Part shown: positions 16,160 to 24,868 of the stretch, piece after piece | Layout of the letters: each line of letters begins with the position of its first letter | How positions within the stretch are numbered: position 1 is the stretch's first letter | NCBI RefSeq assembly: GCF_000406165.1 | Contig: NZ_CM001977.1 | Location: 3,384,512-3,448,130 of the forward strand | Origin: Dickeya zeae NCPPB 2538 | GTDB taxonomy: Bacteria; Pseudomonadota; Gammaproteobacteria; Enterobacterales; Enterobacteriaceae | DNA length: 63,619 bases | Direction: 5' to 3' | Translations under genes and position numbers: made by a program | Notes under the pieces: model-generated | What the model was told of the DNA's origin: nothing | Databases searched by the model: none | What the model saw: the letters and a program-made list of their open reading frames with translations, nothing else

Positions 16160-17116
16160 ATGTGGAAACGCGTCATTTTAGCTTCAGCTGTGTGTGCGTC
16201 CCTGTCATCGGTCGCGCTGGCCGCACCATTAACGGTGGGGTTTTCTCAAGTCGGCTCGGAATCAGGCTGGCGCGCAGCTGAAACGACCGTAGCCAAAGAA
16301 CAGGCCAAAGCGCGCGGAATTAACCTGAAAATTGCCGACGCCCAACAAAAACAGGAAAACCAAATCAAAGCCGTGCGTTCTTTCATCGCGCAGGGAGTGG
16401 ACGCTATTTTCATCGCCCCTGTTGTGGCGACTGGCTGGGAGCCGGTATTGAAGGAAGCCAAAGAAGCCAAGATCCCGGTTATTCTGCTGGACCGCGGCAT
16501 TGACGTCAAAGATGACTCACTGTATCTCACCACGGTACGCGCCGATAATATTAAGGAAGGGGCATTAATTGGCGAGTGGCTGATTAAAACTGAAAACGGC
16601 AAAAACTGTAATGTTGTTCAGTTAGAAGGCACCGTCGGCGCAAGCGTTGCTATTGACCGTAAAAAAGGGTTTGAAGACGCTATCGCCAAAACACCGACTA
16701 TTAAAATTATCCGTTCCCAGTCCGGCGACTTTACCCGTAGCGGCGGCAAACAGGTTATGGAAAGTTTTATCAAGTCAGAAAATAACGGCAAAAATATCTG
16801 CATGGTTTTCGCCCATAACGATGACATGGTGATCGGTGCCATTCAGGCCATTAAAGAAGCAGGGTTAAAACCGGGCAAAGATATTCTGACCGGGTCTATT
16901 GACGGTGTACCGGATATTTTCCGTGCCATGCTGGCAGGCGAGGCAAATGTCTCGGTTGAACTGACGCCAAATATGGCCGGACCGGCGTTTGACGCACTGG
17001 AGAAATATAAAAAGGATGGCACGCTGCCTGCCAAACTGATTCTGACACCGTCCACCTTATTTAAACCAGACAGCGCACAGGCCGAGCTCGATAAGAAAAA
17101 GAACATGGGATATTGA
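16160..17116 (+). CDS. ytfQ: Galactofuranose ABC transporter substrate-binding protein
   Basis: Periplasmic binding protein of the ribose/galactose class, 318 aa, the same length as E. coli YtfQ. A signal peptide (MWKRVILASAVCASLSSVALA) is followed by TVGFSQVGSESGWRAAE, FIAPVVATGWEPVLKEA and SIDGVPDIFRAMLAGEANV, all close to YtfQ, which binds galactofuranose. The ATG at 16160 follows AGAGAGGA; an ATG 24 bp upstream would put extra residues before the signal peptide. First gene of ytfQ-ytfR-ytfT-yjfF, separated from ytfR by an ERIC element and a hairpin, which should allow more binding protein than transporter. Confidence 0.93.
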   Translation: MWKRVILASAVCASLSSVALAAPLTVGFSQVGSESGWRAAETTVAKEQAKARGINLKIADAQQKQENQIKAVRSFIAQGVDAIFIAPVVATGWEPVLKEAKEAKIPVILLDRGIDVKDDSLYLTTVRADNIKEGALIGEWLIKTENGKNCNVVQLEGTVGASVAIDRKKGFEDAIAKTPTIKIIRSQSGDFTRSGGKQVMESFIKSENNGKNICMVFAHNDDMVIGAIQAIKEAGLKPGKDILTGSIDGVPDIFRAMLAGEANVSVELTPNMAGPAFDALEKYKKDGTLPAKLILTPSTLFKPDSAQAELDKKKNMGY

Positions 17117-17122
17117 TCGTTT

Positions 17123-17247
17123 ATACCCTAAATAATTCGAGTTGCAGGAAGACGGCAACCGAGTGAATCCCCAAGAGCTTACATAAGTAAGTGACTGGGG
17201 TGAGTGAGGGCAGCCAACGCACCTGCAACTTGAAGTATAACGGGTAT
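17123..17247. repeat. ERIC element
   Basis: A 125-bp element with terminal inverted repeats (ATACCCTAAATAATTCGAG... / ...GAAGTATAACGGGTAT) and the classical ERIC core, including GAGCTTACATAAGTAAGTGA and CTGGGGTGAG. It lies in the ytfQ-ytfR spacer, so it is transcribed with the operon. Confidence 0.93.
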
Positions 17248-17260
17248 GTCGTCAGCCCAC

Positions 17261-17295
17261 GTCCTGCCATGGCACTACCACTGCCATGGCAGGAC
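17261..17295 (+). repeat. Strong mRNA hairpin between ytfQ and ytfR
   Basis: GTCCTGCCATGGCA and TGCCATGGCAGGAC form a perfect 14-bp stem with a 7-nt loop and no T tract. Such structures at the 3' side of binding-protein genes usually protect the upstream message from exonucleases and lower downstream expression. Confidence 0.75.
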
Positions 17296-17322
17296 ATCAC
17301 CTGTTTTGTAAGGAAAAATCGC

Positions 17323-18825
17323 ATGAACGATTTCGACAACCAGGAAATCTTGCGTACGGAAGGGCTGAGCAAAATTTTTCCCGGGGTTAAAGCGCTGGAT
17401 AAAGTCGATTTCAGCCTGAGGCGCGGGGAAATCATGGCGCTGCTGGGAGAAAATGGTGCCGGAAAATCCACGCTGATTAAAACACTCACTGGGGTGTATC
17501 AACGTGACGCGGGCGCTATTTATCTCGAAGGGCAGTCTATCTCGCCTAAAAATACGGCTCATGCCCAACAACTGGGCATCGGTACGGTGTATCAGGAAGT
17601 CAACCTGCTACCCAATTTATCGGTGGCGGATAATCTGTTTATCGGTCGCGAACCCAGGCGCTTCGGATTATTACAACGTACCGAGATGGAAAAACGTGCG
17701 GCGGCGTTGATGTCCTCCTACGGTTTTGAGCTGGATGTGCGCGAACCACTGAACCGCTTTTCTGTCGCGATGCAGCAAATCGTCGCCATTTGTCGCGCCA
17801 TCGACTTGTCTGCCAAGGTGTTGATCCTTGATGAGCCGACCGCCAGTCTTGATACTCAGGAAGTGGAAATGCTCTTTACCCTGATGCGCCAGCTGCGCGA
17901 TCAGGGCGTCAGCCTGATCTTCGTGACCCACTTTCTCGAGCAGGTTTATCAGGTGACCGATCGCATCACGGTTCTGCGCAACGGTGCTTTCGTCGGTACC
18001 TGTGAAACCGCCTCGCTGCCACAAATAGAACTGGTAAAAATGATGCTGGGCCGCGAGCTGGAGCAGAATGCGCTGCAACGTGCCGGACGTACGCTACTGA
18101 GCGACAAGCCGGTGGTGGAATTCAAAGGGTACGCTAAAAAAGGTGTGATTGAGCCATTCGAACTGGCGGTTCGGCCGGGTGAAATCGTCGGTCTCGCCGG
18201 ATTGTTAGGCTCCGGGCGGACAGAAACCGCCGAGGTGATTTTTGGTATCAAACCAGCCGACCGGGGCGAAGCGGTGATCAAAGGTAAATCCCAGACGCTG
18301 CGCTCGCCACATCAGGCCTCCTGCCTTGGCATCGGCTTTTGCCCGGAAGACCGTAAAACCGACGGTATCATCGCTGCCGCCTCGGTGCGGGAAAATATTA
18401 TTCTGGCGTTGCAGGCCCAACGCGGCTGGCTGCGCCCGATCCCCCGCAAGGAGCAGATGGCGATTGCCGAGCGATTCATCCGTCAGTTGGGTATCCGCAC
18501 CCCCAGTACCGAGCAACCTATCGAATTTCTATCCGGCGGGAATCAACAGAAAGTGCTGCTGTCTCGCTGGCTACTGACCAAACCGCAATTCCTGATCCTG
18601 GATGAACCCACACGCGGCATCGACGTCGGCGCTCACGCCGAGATCATCCGGTTGATCGAAAGCCTGTGTGCCAACGGGCTGGCGCTGCTGGTCATCTCGT
18701 CCGAACTGGAGGAGTTGGTGGGGTACGCCGACCGGGTGTTGATTATGCGTGACCGGCAGCAGGTGGCGGAAATCCCGCTCGACCAGCTATCCGTTTCCGC
18801 CATCATGAATGCCATCGCGGCATAA
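17323..18825 (+). CDS. ytfR: Galactofuranose ABC transporter ATPase
   Basis: Tandem-ATPase subunit of a sugar ABC transporter, 500 aa, the same as E. coli YtfR. The first half has Walker A GENGAGKSTL, signature-like RFSVAMQQIVAICRAID and Walker B VLILDEPTASLD; the second half has a degenerate Walker A (GLLGSGRTETAEV), signature LSGGNQQKVLLSRW and FLILDEPTRGIDVG. This pattern is normal for the family. The ATG at 17323 follows AAGGAAAA; the frame is open further upstream through the hairpin, which is not coding. ytfT starts just after its stop. Confidence 0.93.
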   Translation: MNDFDNQEILRTEGLSKIFPGVKALDKVDFSLRRGEIMALLGENGAGKSTLIKTLTGVYQRDAGAIYLEGQSISPKNTAHAQQLGIGTVYQEVNLLPNLSVADNLFIGREPRRFGLLQRTEMEKRAAALMSSYGFELDVREPLNRFSVAMQQIVAICRAIDLSAKVLILDEPTASLDTQEVEMLFTLMRQLRDQGVSLIFVTHFLEQVYQVTDRITVLRNGAFVGTCETASLPQIELVKMMLGRELEQNALQRAGRTLLSDKPVVEFKGYAKKGVIEPFELAVRPGEIVGLAGLLGSGRTETAEVIFGIKPADRGEAVIKGKSQTLRSPHQASCLGIGFCPEDRKTDGIIAAASVRENIILALQAQRGWLRPIPRKEQMAIAERFIRQLGIRTPSTEQPIEFLSGGNQQKVLLSRWLLTKPQFLILDEPTRGIDVGAHAEIIRLIESLCANGLALLVISSELEELVGYADRVLIMRDRQQVAEIPLDQLSVSAIMNAIAA

Positions 18826-18838
18826 GGAGGGCATGGTG

Positions 18839-19876
18839 ATGCCTCGATCACTGATCAAACCGGGCTCCGATAAGCGCCCGTTCCGTTGGCCATCGATGCG
18901 GTTTTCACAAGGCATGCCGCAGATAGCCGCGCTGGTGCTGGTGTTGCTGGTAGACAGCCTGGTATCCAGCCACTTTTTCCAGATAGTGGTGCAGGATGGT
19001 CGCCTGTTCGGTAGTCCCATCGATATCCTTAACCGTGCTGCACCGGTAGCCTTGCTGGCGATCGGCATGACGCTGGTCATTGCCACCGGCGGCATCGATC
19101 TGTCCGTCGGGGCCATTATGGCGATTGCCGGTGCAGTGGCCGCCTCGCTGACCGTTCAGGGCTACAGCCTGACGGTGGTACTGCTGGCCGCACTCGGTGT
19201 CGGCATGCTGGCAGGCCTGTGGAACGGGATTCTGGTAGCGATTTTGAAGATCCAGCCGTTTGTCGCCACCCTCATCCTTATGGTGGCTGGTCGCGGTATC
19301 GCGCAGTTGATTACCGCCGGGCAAATTGTCACCTTCAACTCGCCGCCGCTGGCCTGGCTCGGTAGCGGTGCGCTGTTCTACTTCCCAACGCCTATCATCA
19401 TCGCGTTGGTCACCTTGATTCTGTTCTGGCTGCTGGTGCGGCGTACCGCATTGGGGTTGTTTATTGAATCAGTGGGGATCAACATCCGGGCAGCGAAAAA
19501 CGCCGGGGTCAGTACCCGCGCGATGGTGACCATGACGTATATCCTGAGCGGGTTATGTGCCGCCATCGCCGGGGTCATCGTCACCGCCGATATTCGGGGG
19601 GCTGATGCCAACAACGCCGGTCTGTGGCTGGAGATGGATGCCATTCTCGCCGTGGTGATCGGTGGTGGTTCGCTGATGGGCGGCCGCTTCAACATGGTGC
19701 TTTCCGTGTTAGGCGCGCTGATTATTCAGGGCATGAACACCGGGATTCTGCTGTCCGGCTTTCCACCGGAGCTCAATCAGGTGGTGAAAGCCGTCGTGGT
19801 ATTGTGCGTACTGATCGTCCAGTCGCCACGTTTTGTGACCTTGCTGAAAGGAGCTCGCCGCCATGATAAAGCGTAA
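18839..19876 (+). CDS. ytfT: Galactofuranose ABC transporter permease YtfT
   Basis: Inner-membrane permease of the BPD_transp_2 family, 345 aa with this start, about ten membrane segments. It shares LFGSPIDILNRAAPVALLAI and GMTLVIATGGIDLSVG with YtfT of E. coli, and ends MNTGILLSGFPPELNQVVKAV followed by a short basic tail. Two ATG codons (18833 and 18839) follow the AAGGAGG site; I take 18839 for its 8-nt spacing, but 18833 is possible. It overlaps yjfF by 14 bp, suggesting translational coupling. Confidence 0.92.
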   Translation: MPRSLIKPGSDKRPFRWPSMRFSQGMPQIAALVLVLLVDSLVSSHFFQIVVQDGRLFGSPIDILNRAAPVALLAIGMTLVIATGGIDLSVGAIMAIAGAVAASLTVQGYSLTVVLLAALGVGMLAGLWNGILVAILKIQPFVATLILMVAGRGIAQLITAGQIVTFNSPPLAWLGSGALFYFPTPIIIALVTLILFWLLVRRTALGLFIESVGINIRAAKNAGVSTRAMVTMTYILSGLCAAIAGVIVTADIRGADANNAGLWLEMDAILAVVIGGGSLMGGRFNMVLSVLGALIIQGMNTGILLSGFPPELNQVVKAVVVLCVLIVQSPRFVTLLKGARRHDKA

Positions 19877-20855
19877 CTTGCCGCTGATGATCACCCTGGC
19901 GGTATTCGTGCTCGGGTATCTGTACTGCCTGGCGCAATTTCCAGGTTTCGCCTCCACACGCGTTATCTGCAACATTCTTACCGATAACGCTTTTCTGGGT
20001 ATTGTCGCCGTCGGCATGACTTTTGTGATTCTCTCCGGCGGTATCGACCTGTCCGTCGGCTCGGTGATTGCATTTACCGGTGTGTTTCTCGCCAAAGCTA
20101 TCGGCGTGTGGGGGCTGTCCCCCCTGGTGGCGTTCCCGCTGATTTTAGTGATGGGATGCGCCTTTGGCGCGTTTATGGGCTTGCTCATCGACGCGCTAAA
20201 AATCCCGGCGTTTATCATCACACTGGCGGGGATGTTCTTCCTGCGTGGTGCCAGTTATCTGGTGTCGAAAGAATCGCTGCCTATCAACCACCCTATCTAT
20301 GAAACACTCTCCAGTCTGGCGTGGACGATTCCCGGCGGCGGTCGGCTTAGCGCCATGGGACTACTGATGCTGATGGTGGTTGTCGTCGGCATCGTGCTGG
20401 CACGCTATACCCGTTTCGGTAACCAGGTCTATGCCATCGGTGGCAACAGTACCTCCGCTAACCTGATGGGTATCTCTACCCGCAGTACTACCCTTCGTAT
20501 TTATATGTTGTCGACCGGGCTGGCGACCCTCGCCGGGATCGTATTTTCCATTTACACCTCAGCGGGTTATGCGCTGGCAGGGGTCGGCGTCGAGCTGGAT
20601 GCCATTGCCTCGGTGGTGATCGGCGGTACGCTACTGAGCGGCGGTGTCGGCACCGTACTCGGGACCCTGTTCGGCGTGGCGATCCAAGGCTTGATCCAGA
20701 CCTACATCAACTTTGACGGCACGCTAAGTTCCTGGTGGACCAAGATAGCCATCGGCATATTGCTGTTTGTGTTCATCGCCTTGCAACGCGGCCTGACCGC
20801 ACTGTGGGAAAACCGCCAGAACGCCCCGGTCAAACGTGTCGCTCCGCACGGATAA
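19863..20855 (+). CDS. yjfF: Galactofuranose ABC transporter permease YjfF
   Basis: Second permease of the transporter, 330 aa. It has the same family features (GMTFVILSGGIDLSVGSVIA; IGGNSTSANLMGISTRS; VIGGTLLSGGVGTVLG) and pairs with YtfT in the membrane. It ends the operon: a long hairpin follows at 20874. In E. coli fbp follows this operon; not here. Confidence 0.92.
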   Translation: MIKRNLPLMITLAVFVLGYLYCLAQFPGFASTRVICNILTDNAFLGIVAVGMTFVILSGGIDLSVGSVIAFTGVFLAKAIGVWGLSPLVAFPLILVMGCAFGAFMGLLIDALKIPAFIITLAGMFFLRGASYLVSKESLPINHPIYETLSSLAWTIPGGGRLSAMGLLMLMVVVVGIVLARYTRFGNQVYAIGGNSTSANLMGISTRSTTLRIYMLSTGLATLAGIVFSIYTSAGYALAGVGVELDAIASVVIGGTLLSGGVGTVLGTLFGVAIQGLIQTYINFDGTLSSWWTKIAIGILLFVFIALQRGLTALWENRQNAPVKRVAPHG

Positions 20856-20873
20856 CGACACTACAACGCCTCC

Positions 20874-20917
20874 CAAACGTAGGTGTGAGACGCCTCCCCG
20901 ATCTCACCCTACGTTTG
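20874..20917 (+). terminator. Hairpin at the end of the ytf operon
   Basis: CAAACGTAGG...CCTACGTTTG with a second inner pairing GTGAGA/TCTCAC makes a 16-bp interrupted stem starting 19 bp past yjfF. It lacks a T tract, so it may protect the 3' end rather than terminate alone. Confidence 0.55.
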
Positions 20918-21190
20918 TACTCGTCTGACACCACCTCTCGTACCGTTGAACCCTACGCTGTATGTTGTCAGCAGCAAACTTGCCATCGGCCAGAATACGC
21001 CTATGTTTGAATACAGGGGCCGCGCATAGTTGTCATCGGGCAATGACCCGACATTCATACCCATAGCGCTTTCCCCCTTGCCACCCTTCGCTTTCCTTTC
21101 CCCACACCACCAGGTTGTACGTTGTTCGCACATAACGAGATGAAGCTACCGTCAGCACGGCAGTTAGCCTGTGCAACGGTTTTTCCGGGT

Positions 21191-21248
21191 GGTGACACAT
21201 TGATTGTTCGACATTGACACGTCTATTGAATTGACACGTTCTATCGAG
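21191..21248 (+). promoter_or_regulatory. Direct repeats before the decarboxylase gene
   Basis: TTGACACGTCTAT (21214) and TTGACACGTTCTAT (21231) are direct repeats 17 bp apart, directly before the gene. GGTGACACATTGAT lies just upstream (21191). Similar GGTG(TG)ACA words occur before the aldehyde dehydrogenase (23132) and twice before the AraC gene (24796, 24811). They may be sites of the local AraC regulator; TTGACA may also act as -35. Confidence 0.35.
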
Positions 21249-21258
21249 AGGAAATGCC

Positions 21259-22680
21259 ATGACTCACACCAAAAGCCATACAGCAAGCACGCCTGAAGCA
21301 GAACAGTCGCCACACTACGAAAGCAGCGGGCACAGCCTGCTGACGCTGGATAACGCCGGGCCAATCCAGATGGGATTTTGGGTGCCCAACCGGGTATGGG
21401 CCACCGCCAAATTCTTGATGCCACTGCGCGAGCATATCGCCAACAAGAAGCAAACCAATACCCTGGCCCCCATGCAGCCGGTGCTTCAGAATTTTAAAAA
21501 CTGGGTGACCAACCACAGTGTCTACCGCATGTGGCTCAATAGCATGATCGAACAATCCAACGCCTATGTGGCTTCGCTGCCTGAATCCACCCGCAAGGAG
21601 ATCAGCGACGATGGCGACGCCACCTGGATAGACAGCTACGACAGCTTCTTTGAGATCCTCAACGAAATCATTACTACCTCGCCGTCATTCAACACCACCG
21701 CACAAGTCGGGACACCGATGAATGCGTTTCTGGCCGTGGCGATGGGAACAGAAGCGGGCGTGGCGCTGTTCCACGACGCGACGTTCAATCAGCAGTTTCG
21801 TCAAGTGCTGGATGCCTGGAACAGTTTCCTGAAAAGCAGCGCCTCACTCGATAAACTCGATATCGCACAACCGGAAAAACCCGGTTCCTGGATCTCCAAA
21901 GCCGCCTATCAGGCCGGTGTCTGGAACCAGATGCAGCACGACCCCAACTTGCAAGGTTACGGCTTCGCCAGTTGGAACGATTTCTTTATCCGTCAGTTCG
22001 TACCCGGCGCACGCCCCTTTAAAGGCGATCCCAACACCCAGATAGACATCGGCTGTGAAACCACGCCGTGGCGCTATGCCGACCAGTTGCAACTGGAGAG
22101 CCGGTTTTGGGTCAAAGACATCCCTTATTCGCTGCTCGATCTGTTCGGCGGCCAGCGGCAATGGGCCAGGCTGTTCGAGGGCGGGCAACTCTATCAAGGG
22201 TTCCTTTCTGCGACGCACTATCATCGCTGGAACGCGCCGCTGGACGGTTTTCTGGTACGCTCCTGGGTTGAACCGGGGACTTACTTTGCTCAGCGTCCCG
22301 GACAGGGCGAAAATCAGGGCACCTGGGAAGGCACCGAGTCGCAACCCTACCTCGGCCATGTGGCCGCGCGCGCGGTGTTTATCTTCCGGCACAAGACCTG
22401 CGGCTACGTGGCGCTCATCTGCATCGGCATGGTGGAAGTGTCCAGCTGCGTGATCGAACCCAGCACCTTTATCGTTGAAGAGAGTGCCGAACCGGTCAGT
22501 ATCACCCGCGGCGTCGAAATCGGTCACTTCGAGTTCGGCGGTTCGACTCACATGATGATCTTCCAAAAAGATCGGGTCGCGTTGGAAAAATGGGCTATCG
22601 ATGCCGTCAGTCACCGCAACGATAAAAATCCCATCCCGCTGGGCAGCGTGATCGCCACCGCGCTGCACAACAAAGGCTAA
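21259..22680 (+). CDS. Pyruvoyl-dependent decarboxylase, PSD/PsiD-like
   Basis: A 473-aa protein of the phosphatidylserine decarboxylase superfamily with the N-terminal PSD-associated domain (about residues 70-200) and the C-terminal decarboxylase domain (about 245-460). The self-cleavage site is FEFGGSTHMM with the predicted pyruvoyl-forming Ser429; other family marks are YQGFLSATHYHRWNAPLDGF and ICIGMVEVSSC. Soluble proteins with this two-domain form include fungal tryptophan decarboxylase PsiD, which acts on free amino acids rather than phospholipid. No membrane segment is seen, which argues against a housekeeping Psd. Its neighbours are a CoA-acylating aldehyde dehydrogenase and an EutR-like regulator, so decarboxylation of an amino acid to an amine in a dedicated pathway is likely. 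Substrate unknown. Confidence 0.82.
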   Translation: MTHTKSHTASTPEAEQSPHYESSGHSLLTLDNAGPIQMGFWVPNRVWATAKFLMPLREHIANKKQTNTLAPMQPVLQNFKNWVTNHSVYRMWLNSMIEQSNAYVASLPESTRKEISDDGDATWIDSYDSFFEILNEIITTSPSFNTTAQVGTPMNAFLAVAMGTEAGVALFHDATFNQQFRQVLDAWNSFLKSSASLDKLDIAQPEKPGSWISKAAYQAGVWNQMQHDPNLQGYGFASWNDFFIRQFVPGARPFKGDPNTQIDIGCETTPWRYADQLQLESRFWVKDIPYSLLDLFGGQRQWARLFEGGQLYQGFLSATHYHRWNAPLDGFLVRSWVEPGTYFAQRPGQGENQGTWEGTESQPYLGHVAARAVFIFRHKTCGYVALICIGMVEVSSCVIEPSTFIVEESAEPVSITRGVEIGHFEFGGSTHMMIFQKDRVALEKWAIDAVSHRNDKNPIPLGSVIATALHNKG

Positions 22681-23157
22681 TCAGCGCTCACACCGGGCTC
22701 CGGCTGCGGTCGGGGCCAGTTTCTCCGTTGGGGCCGCCCCCTCCTCGACGATATCTTTTCTGTTAATCGACGGTTCTTTTTTCGTGATCGCTTTCAACCT
22801 TTACGCCGACTTGCCGAATTTTGTTATTCGCTTTGACCTGCCATTGCCACAATGACCACAAGTCAACACAGGAAGCACCGGGCCGCCGCCGTCAGAATAG
22901 GCGCGACATGAAAGAATGGAAGGGTTCTCTCAAGGATGAGATTTCCCCCAGGCGCAATACAGGCAATCCGTCTGTCGCCTCATGCTGGGATAGTCGTCTT
23001 CGCGCGTACCGACCCCAGCCCGACCTGCATAAGACACCGAATCCGCATCCGTACTTTTAACCACAACATGGCTTTTTACCACAACCTGCCTGCTCACCCC
23101 GATAAAGACGGTGATCAACGTGGTTTAAACAGGTGACATAACTAGAGGATAAACCCT
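22681..23157. other. Spacer between decarboxylase and aldehyde dehydrogenase
   Basis: About 475 bp without a supported gene. The first 60 bp are GC-rich with weak hairpins that could end the decarboxylase transcript; the last 30 bp include GGTGACATAACT, similar to words before the decarboxylase and the AraC gene. The dehydrogenase therefore probably has its own promoter. Confidence 0.5.
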
Positions 23158-24537
23158 ATGGAACACTCCGTGATCGAACCGACTGTACCGATGCCCATGC
23201 CTGCAATGTTTGACGCACCGAGCGGCATTTTCGACTCGCTTGATGACGCCGTTCAGGCCGCCGCGTATGCGCAACAACAGTTGAACAGCGTCGAGCTGCG
23301 TCAACAGGTGATTAAAGCCATTCGGGTCGCTGGCGAGCGTTATGCCCAGGTGCTGGCGGAAATGGCCGTGGCCGAAACCGGCATGGGCCGTGTGGTCGAT
23401 AAATACATCAAAAACGTGTCACAGGCGCGCCATACACCAGGGATCGAATGCCTGTCGGCGGAAGTACTGACCGGTGATAATGGGCTGACGCTGATTGAAA
23501 ATGCCCCCTGGGGTGTGGTTGCGTCGGTCACCCCGTCAACCAACCCGGCCGCAACCGTTATCAATAACGCCATCAGTATGATAGCCGCCGGTAACAGCGT
23601 GGTGTTCGCCCCGCATCCGTCAGCGAAAAACGTATCGCTGCGCACCATCAGCCTGCTCAATAAAGCCATCGTCGCCACCGGCGGCCCGGAGAACCTGCTG
23701 GTTAGCGTTTCCGACCCTAACATCGAAACCGCGCAACGCCTGTTTCGCTACCCCGGTATCGGCCTGTTGGTGGTCACCGGCGGCGAAGCGGTGGTGGAAG
23801 CGGCGCGCAAACATACCGACAAACGGCTGATCGCCGCCGGGGCGGGTAACCCACCGGTGGTGGTAGATGAAACGGCGGATATTCCGAAAGCGGCTCGCGC
23901 GATTGTTAAAGGTGCCTCATTCGACAACAACATTATCTGTGCCGATGAGAAGGTGCTGATCGTGGTGGACAGTGTGGCTGATGCCCTACTGGAAGAAATG
24001 CAACGCAATCATGCCGTGCTGCTCACGCCAGCACAAACTGAGCAGTTGCTACCAGCACTGCTGAGCGACATCGACGAGCAGGGTAAAGGTCGCGTCAACC
24101 GCGACTATGTCGGCCGTGATGCCACGAAACTGGCTGAAGCCATCGGGCTTGAGGTCAACGAATATACCCGTTTACTGCTGGCTGAAACCGATGCCAGCCA
24201 TCCGTTTGCTGTCACCGAACTGATGATGCCGGTACTGCCGGTGGTGCGGGTGAAAAACGTGGATGAGGCCATTGCGCTGGCACTCAAACTGGAAAATGGC
24301 TGCCGCCACACTGCTGCGATGCACTCCACCAATATCAGGAACTTAAATCGCATGGCTAACGCCATCAACACCAGTATTTTCGTCAAAAATGGCCCTTGTA
24401 TCGCCGGGTTGGGGCTGGGTGGTGAAGGCTGGACATCGATGACCATCTCGACGCCGACCGGTGAAGGTGTCACCTCTGCTCGCACCTTTGTGCGCCTGCG
24501 ACGCTGTGTGCTGGTGGATATGTTCCGTATCGCCTGA
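23158..24537 (+). CDS. CoA-acylating aldehyde dehydrogenase (EutE/PduP-like)
   Basis: A 459-aa NAD- and CoA-dependent aldehyde dehydrogenase that converts an aldehyde to acyl-CoA. The catalytic Cys is in SFDNNIICADEKV; other family signatures are ENAPWGVVASVTPSTNPAAT and the C-terminal GGEGWTSMTISTPTGEGVTSAR, as in EutE and PduP. The N-terminus lacks the amphipathic targeting helix that brings EutE/PduP into microcompartments, and no shell genes are near, so it is probably a free cytoplasmic enzyme. AGAGGA precedes the ATG. It may take the aldehyde formed downstream of the amine made by the neighbouring decarboxylase; an amine oxidase or lyase for that step is not visible here. Confidence 0.88.
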   Translation: MEHSVIEPTVPMPMPAMFDAPSGIFDSLDDAVQAAAYAQQQLNSVELRQQVIKAIRVAGERYAQVLAEMAVAETGMGRVVDKYIKNVSQARHTPGIECLSAEVLTGDNGLTLIENAPWGVVASVTPSTNPAATVINNAISMIAAGNSVVFAPHPSAKNVSLRTISLLNKAIVATGGPENLLVSVSDPNIETAQRLFRYPGIGLLVVTGGEAVVEAARKHTDKRLIAAGAGNPPVVVDETADIPKAARAIVKGASFDNNIICADEKVLIVVDSVADALLEEMQRNHAVLLTPAQTEQLLPALLSDIDEQGKGRVNRDYVGRDATKLAEAIGLEVNEYTRLLLAETDASHPFAVTELMMPVLPVVRVKNVDEAIALALKLENGCRHTAAMHSTNIRNLNRMANAINTSIFVKNGPCIAGLGLGGEGWTSMTISTPTGEGVTSARTFVRLRRCVLVDMFRIA

Positions 24538-24790
24538 CGATGGTGTATTACCCAAACAGGTTTGCCGCGCGGTTGCCGTTGGTCCATGACCAGCGGCAAT
24601 ACCACAGCGCAACAGCCGATTAAGGAGATAAACAGGGGTCAGGCGATGAGGGCATAAGCCGTACCGAAGTGGGAGACGCCGAAAATTAGGTCGTACCAGA
24701 GAACAGGGAAAGTGTGCTTTAGCGCCTGTTCCTCGCCGGCTGAATACCGTATAACGGGGAATGCTTTGGTCTGTCCAGGCTTCATCCATC

Positions 24791-24821
24791 GATATGGTGT
24801 GACATGATACGGTGTGACCAT
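24791..24821 (+). promoter_or_regulatory. Tandem 15-bp repeats before the AraC gene
   Basis: GATATGGTGTGACAT (24791-24805) and GATACGGTGTGACCAT (24806-24821) are adjacent direct repeats 48 bp before the start codon, the arrangement expected of an AraC-family autoregulatory site. The remaining spacer 24538-24790 has no evident gene. Confidence 0.45.
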
Positions 24822-24868
24822 ACGCTCTGGCAGACCCCGCCCGACATTGTCAAGGAGGTGAGCTGACG

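Noticed and set aside
21259..22680. Housekeeping phosphatidylserine decarboxylase
   Set aside because: Too long, with the extra PSD-associated domain, no membrane segment, and catabolic-type neighbours; better fits the amino-acid decarboxylase branch.
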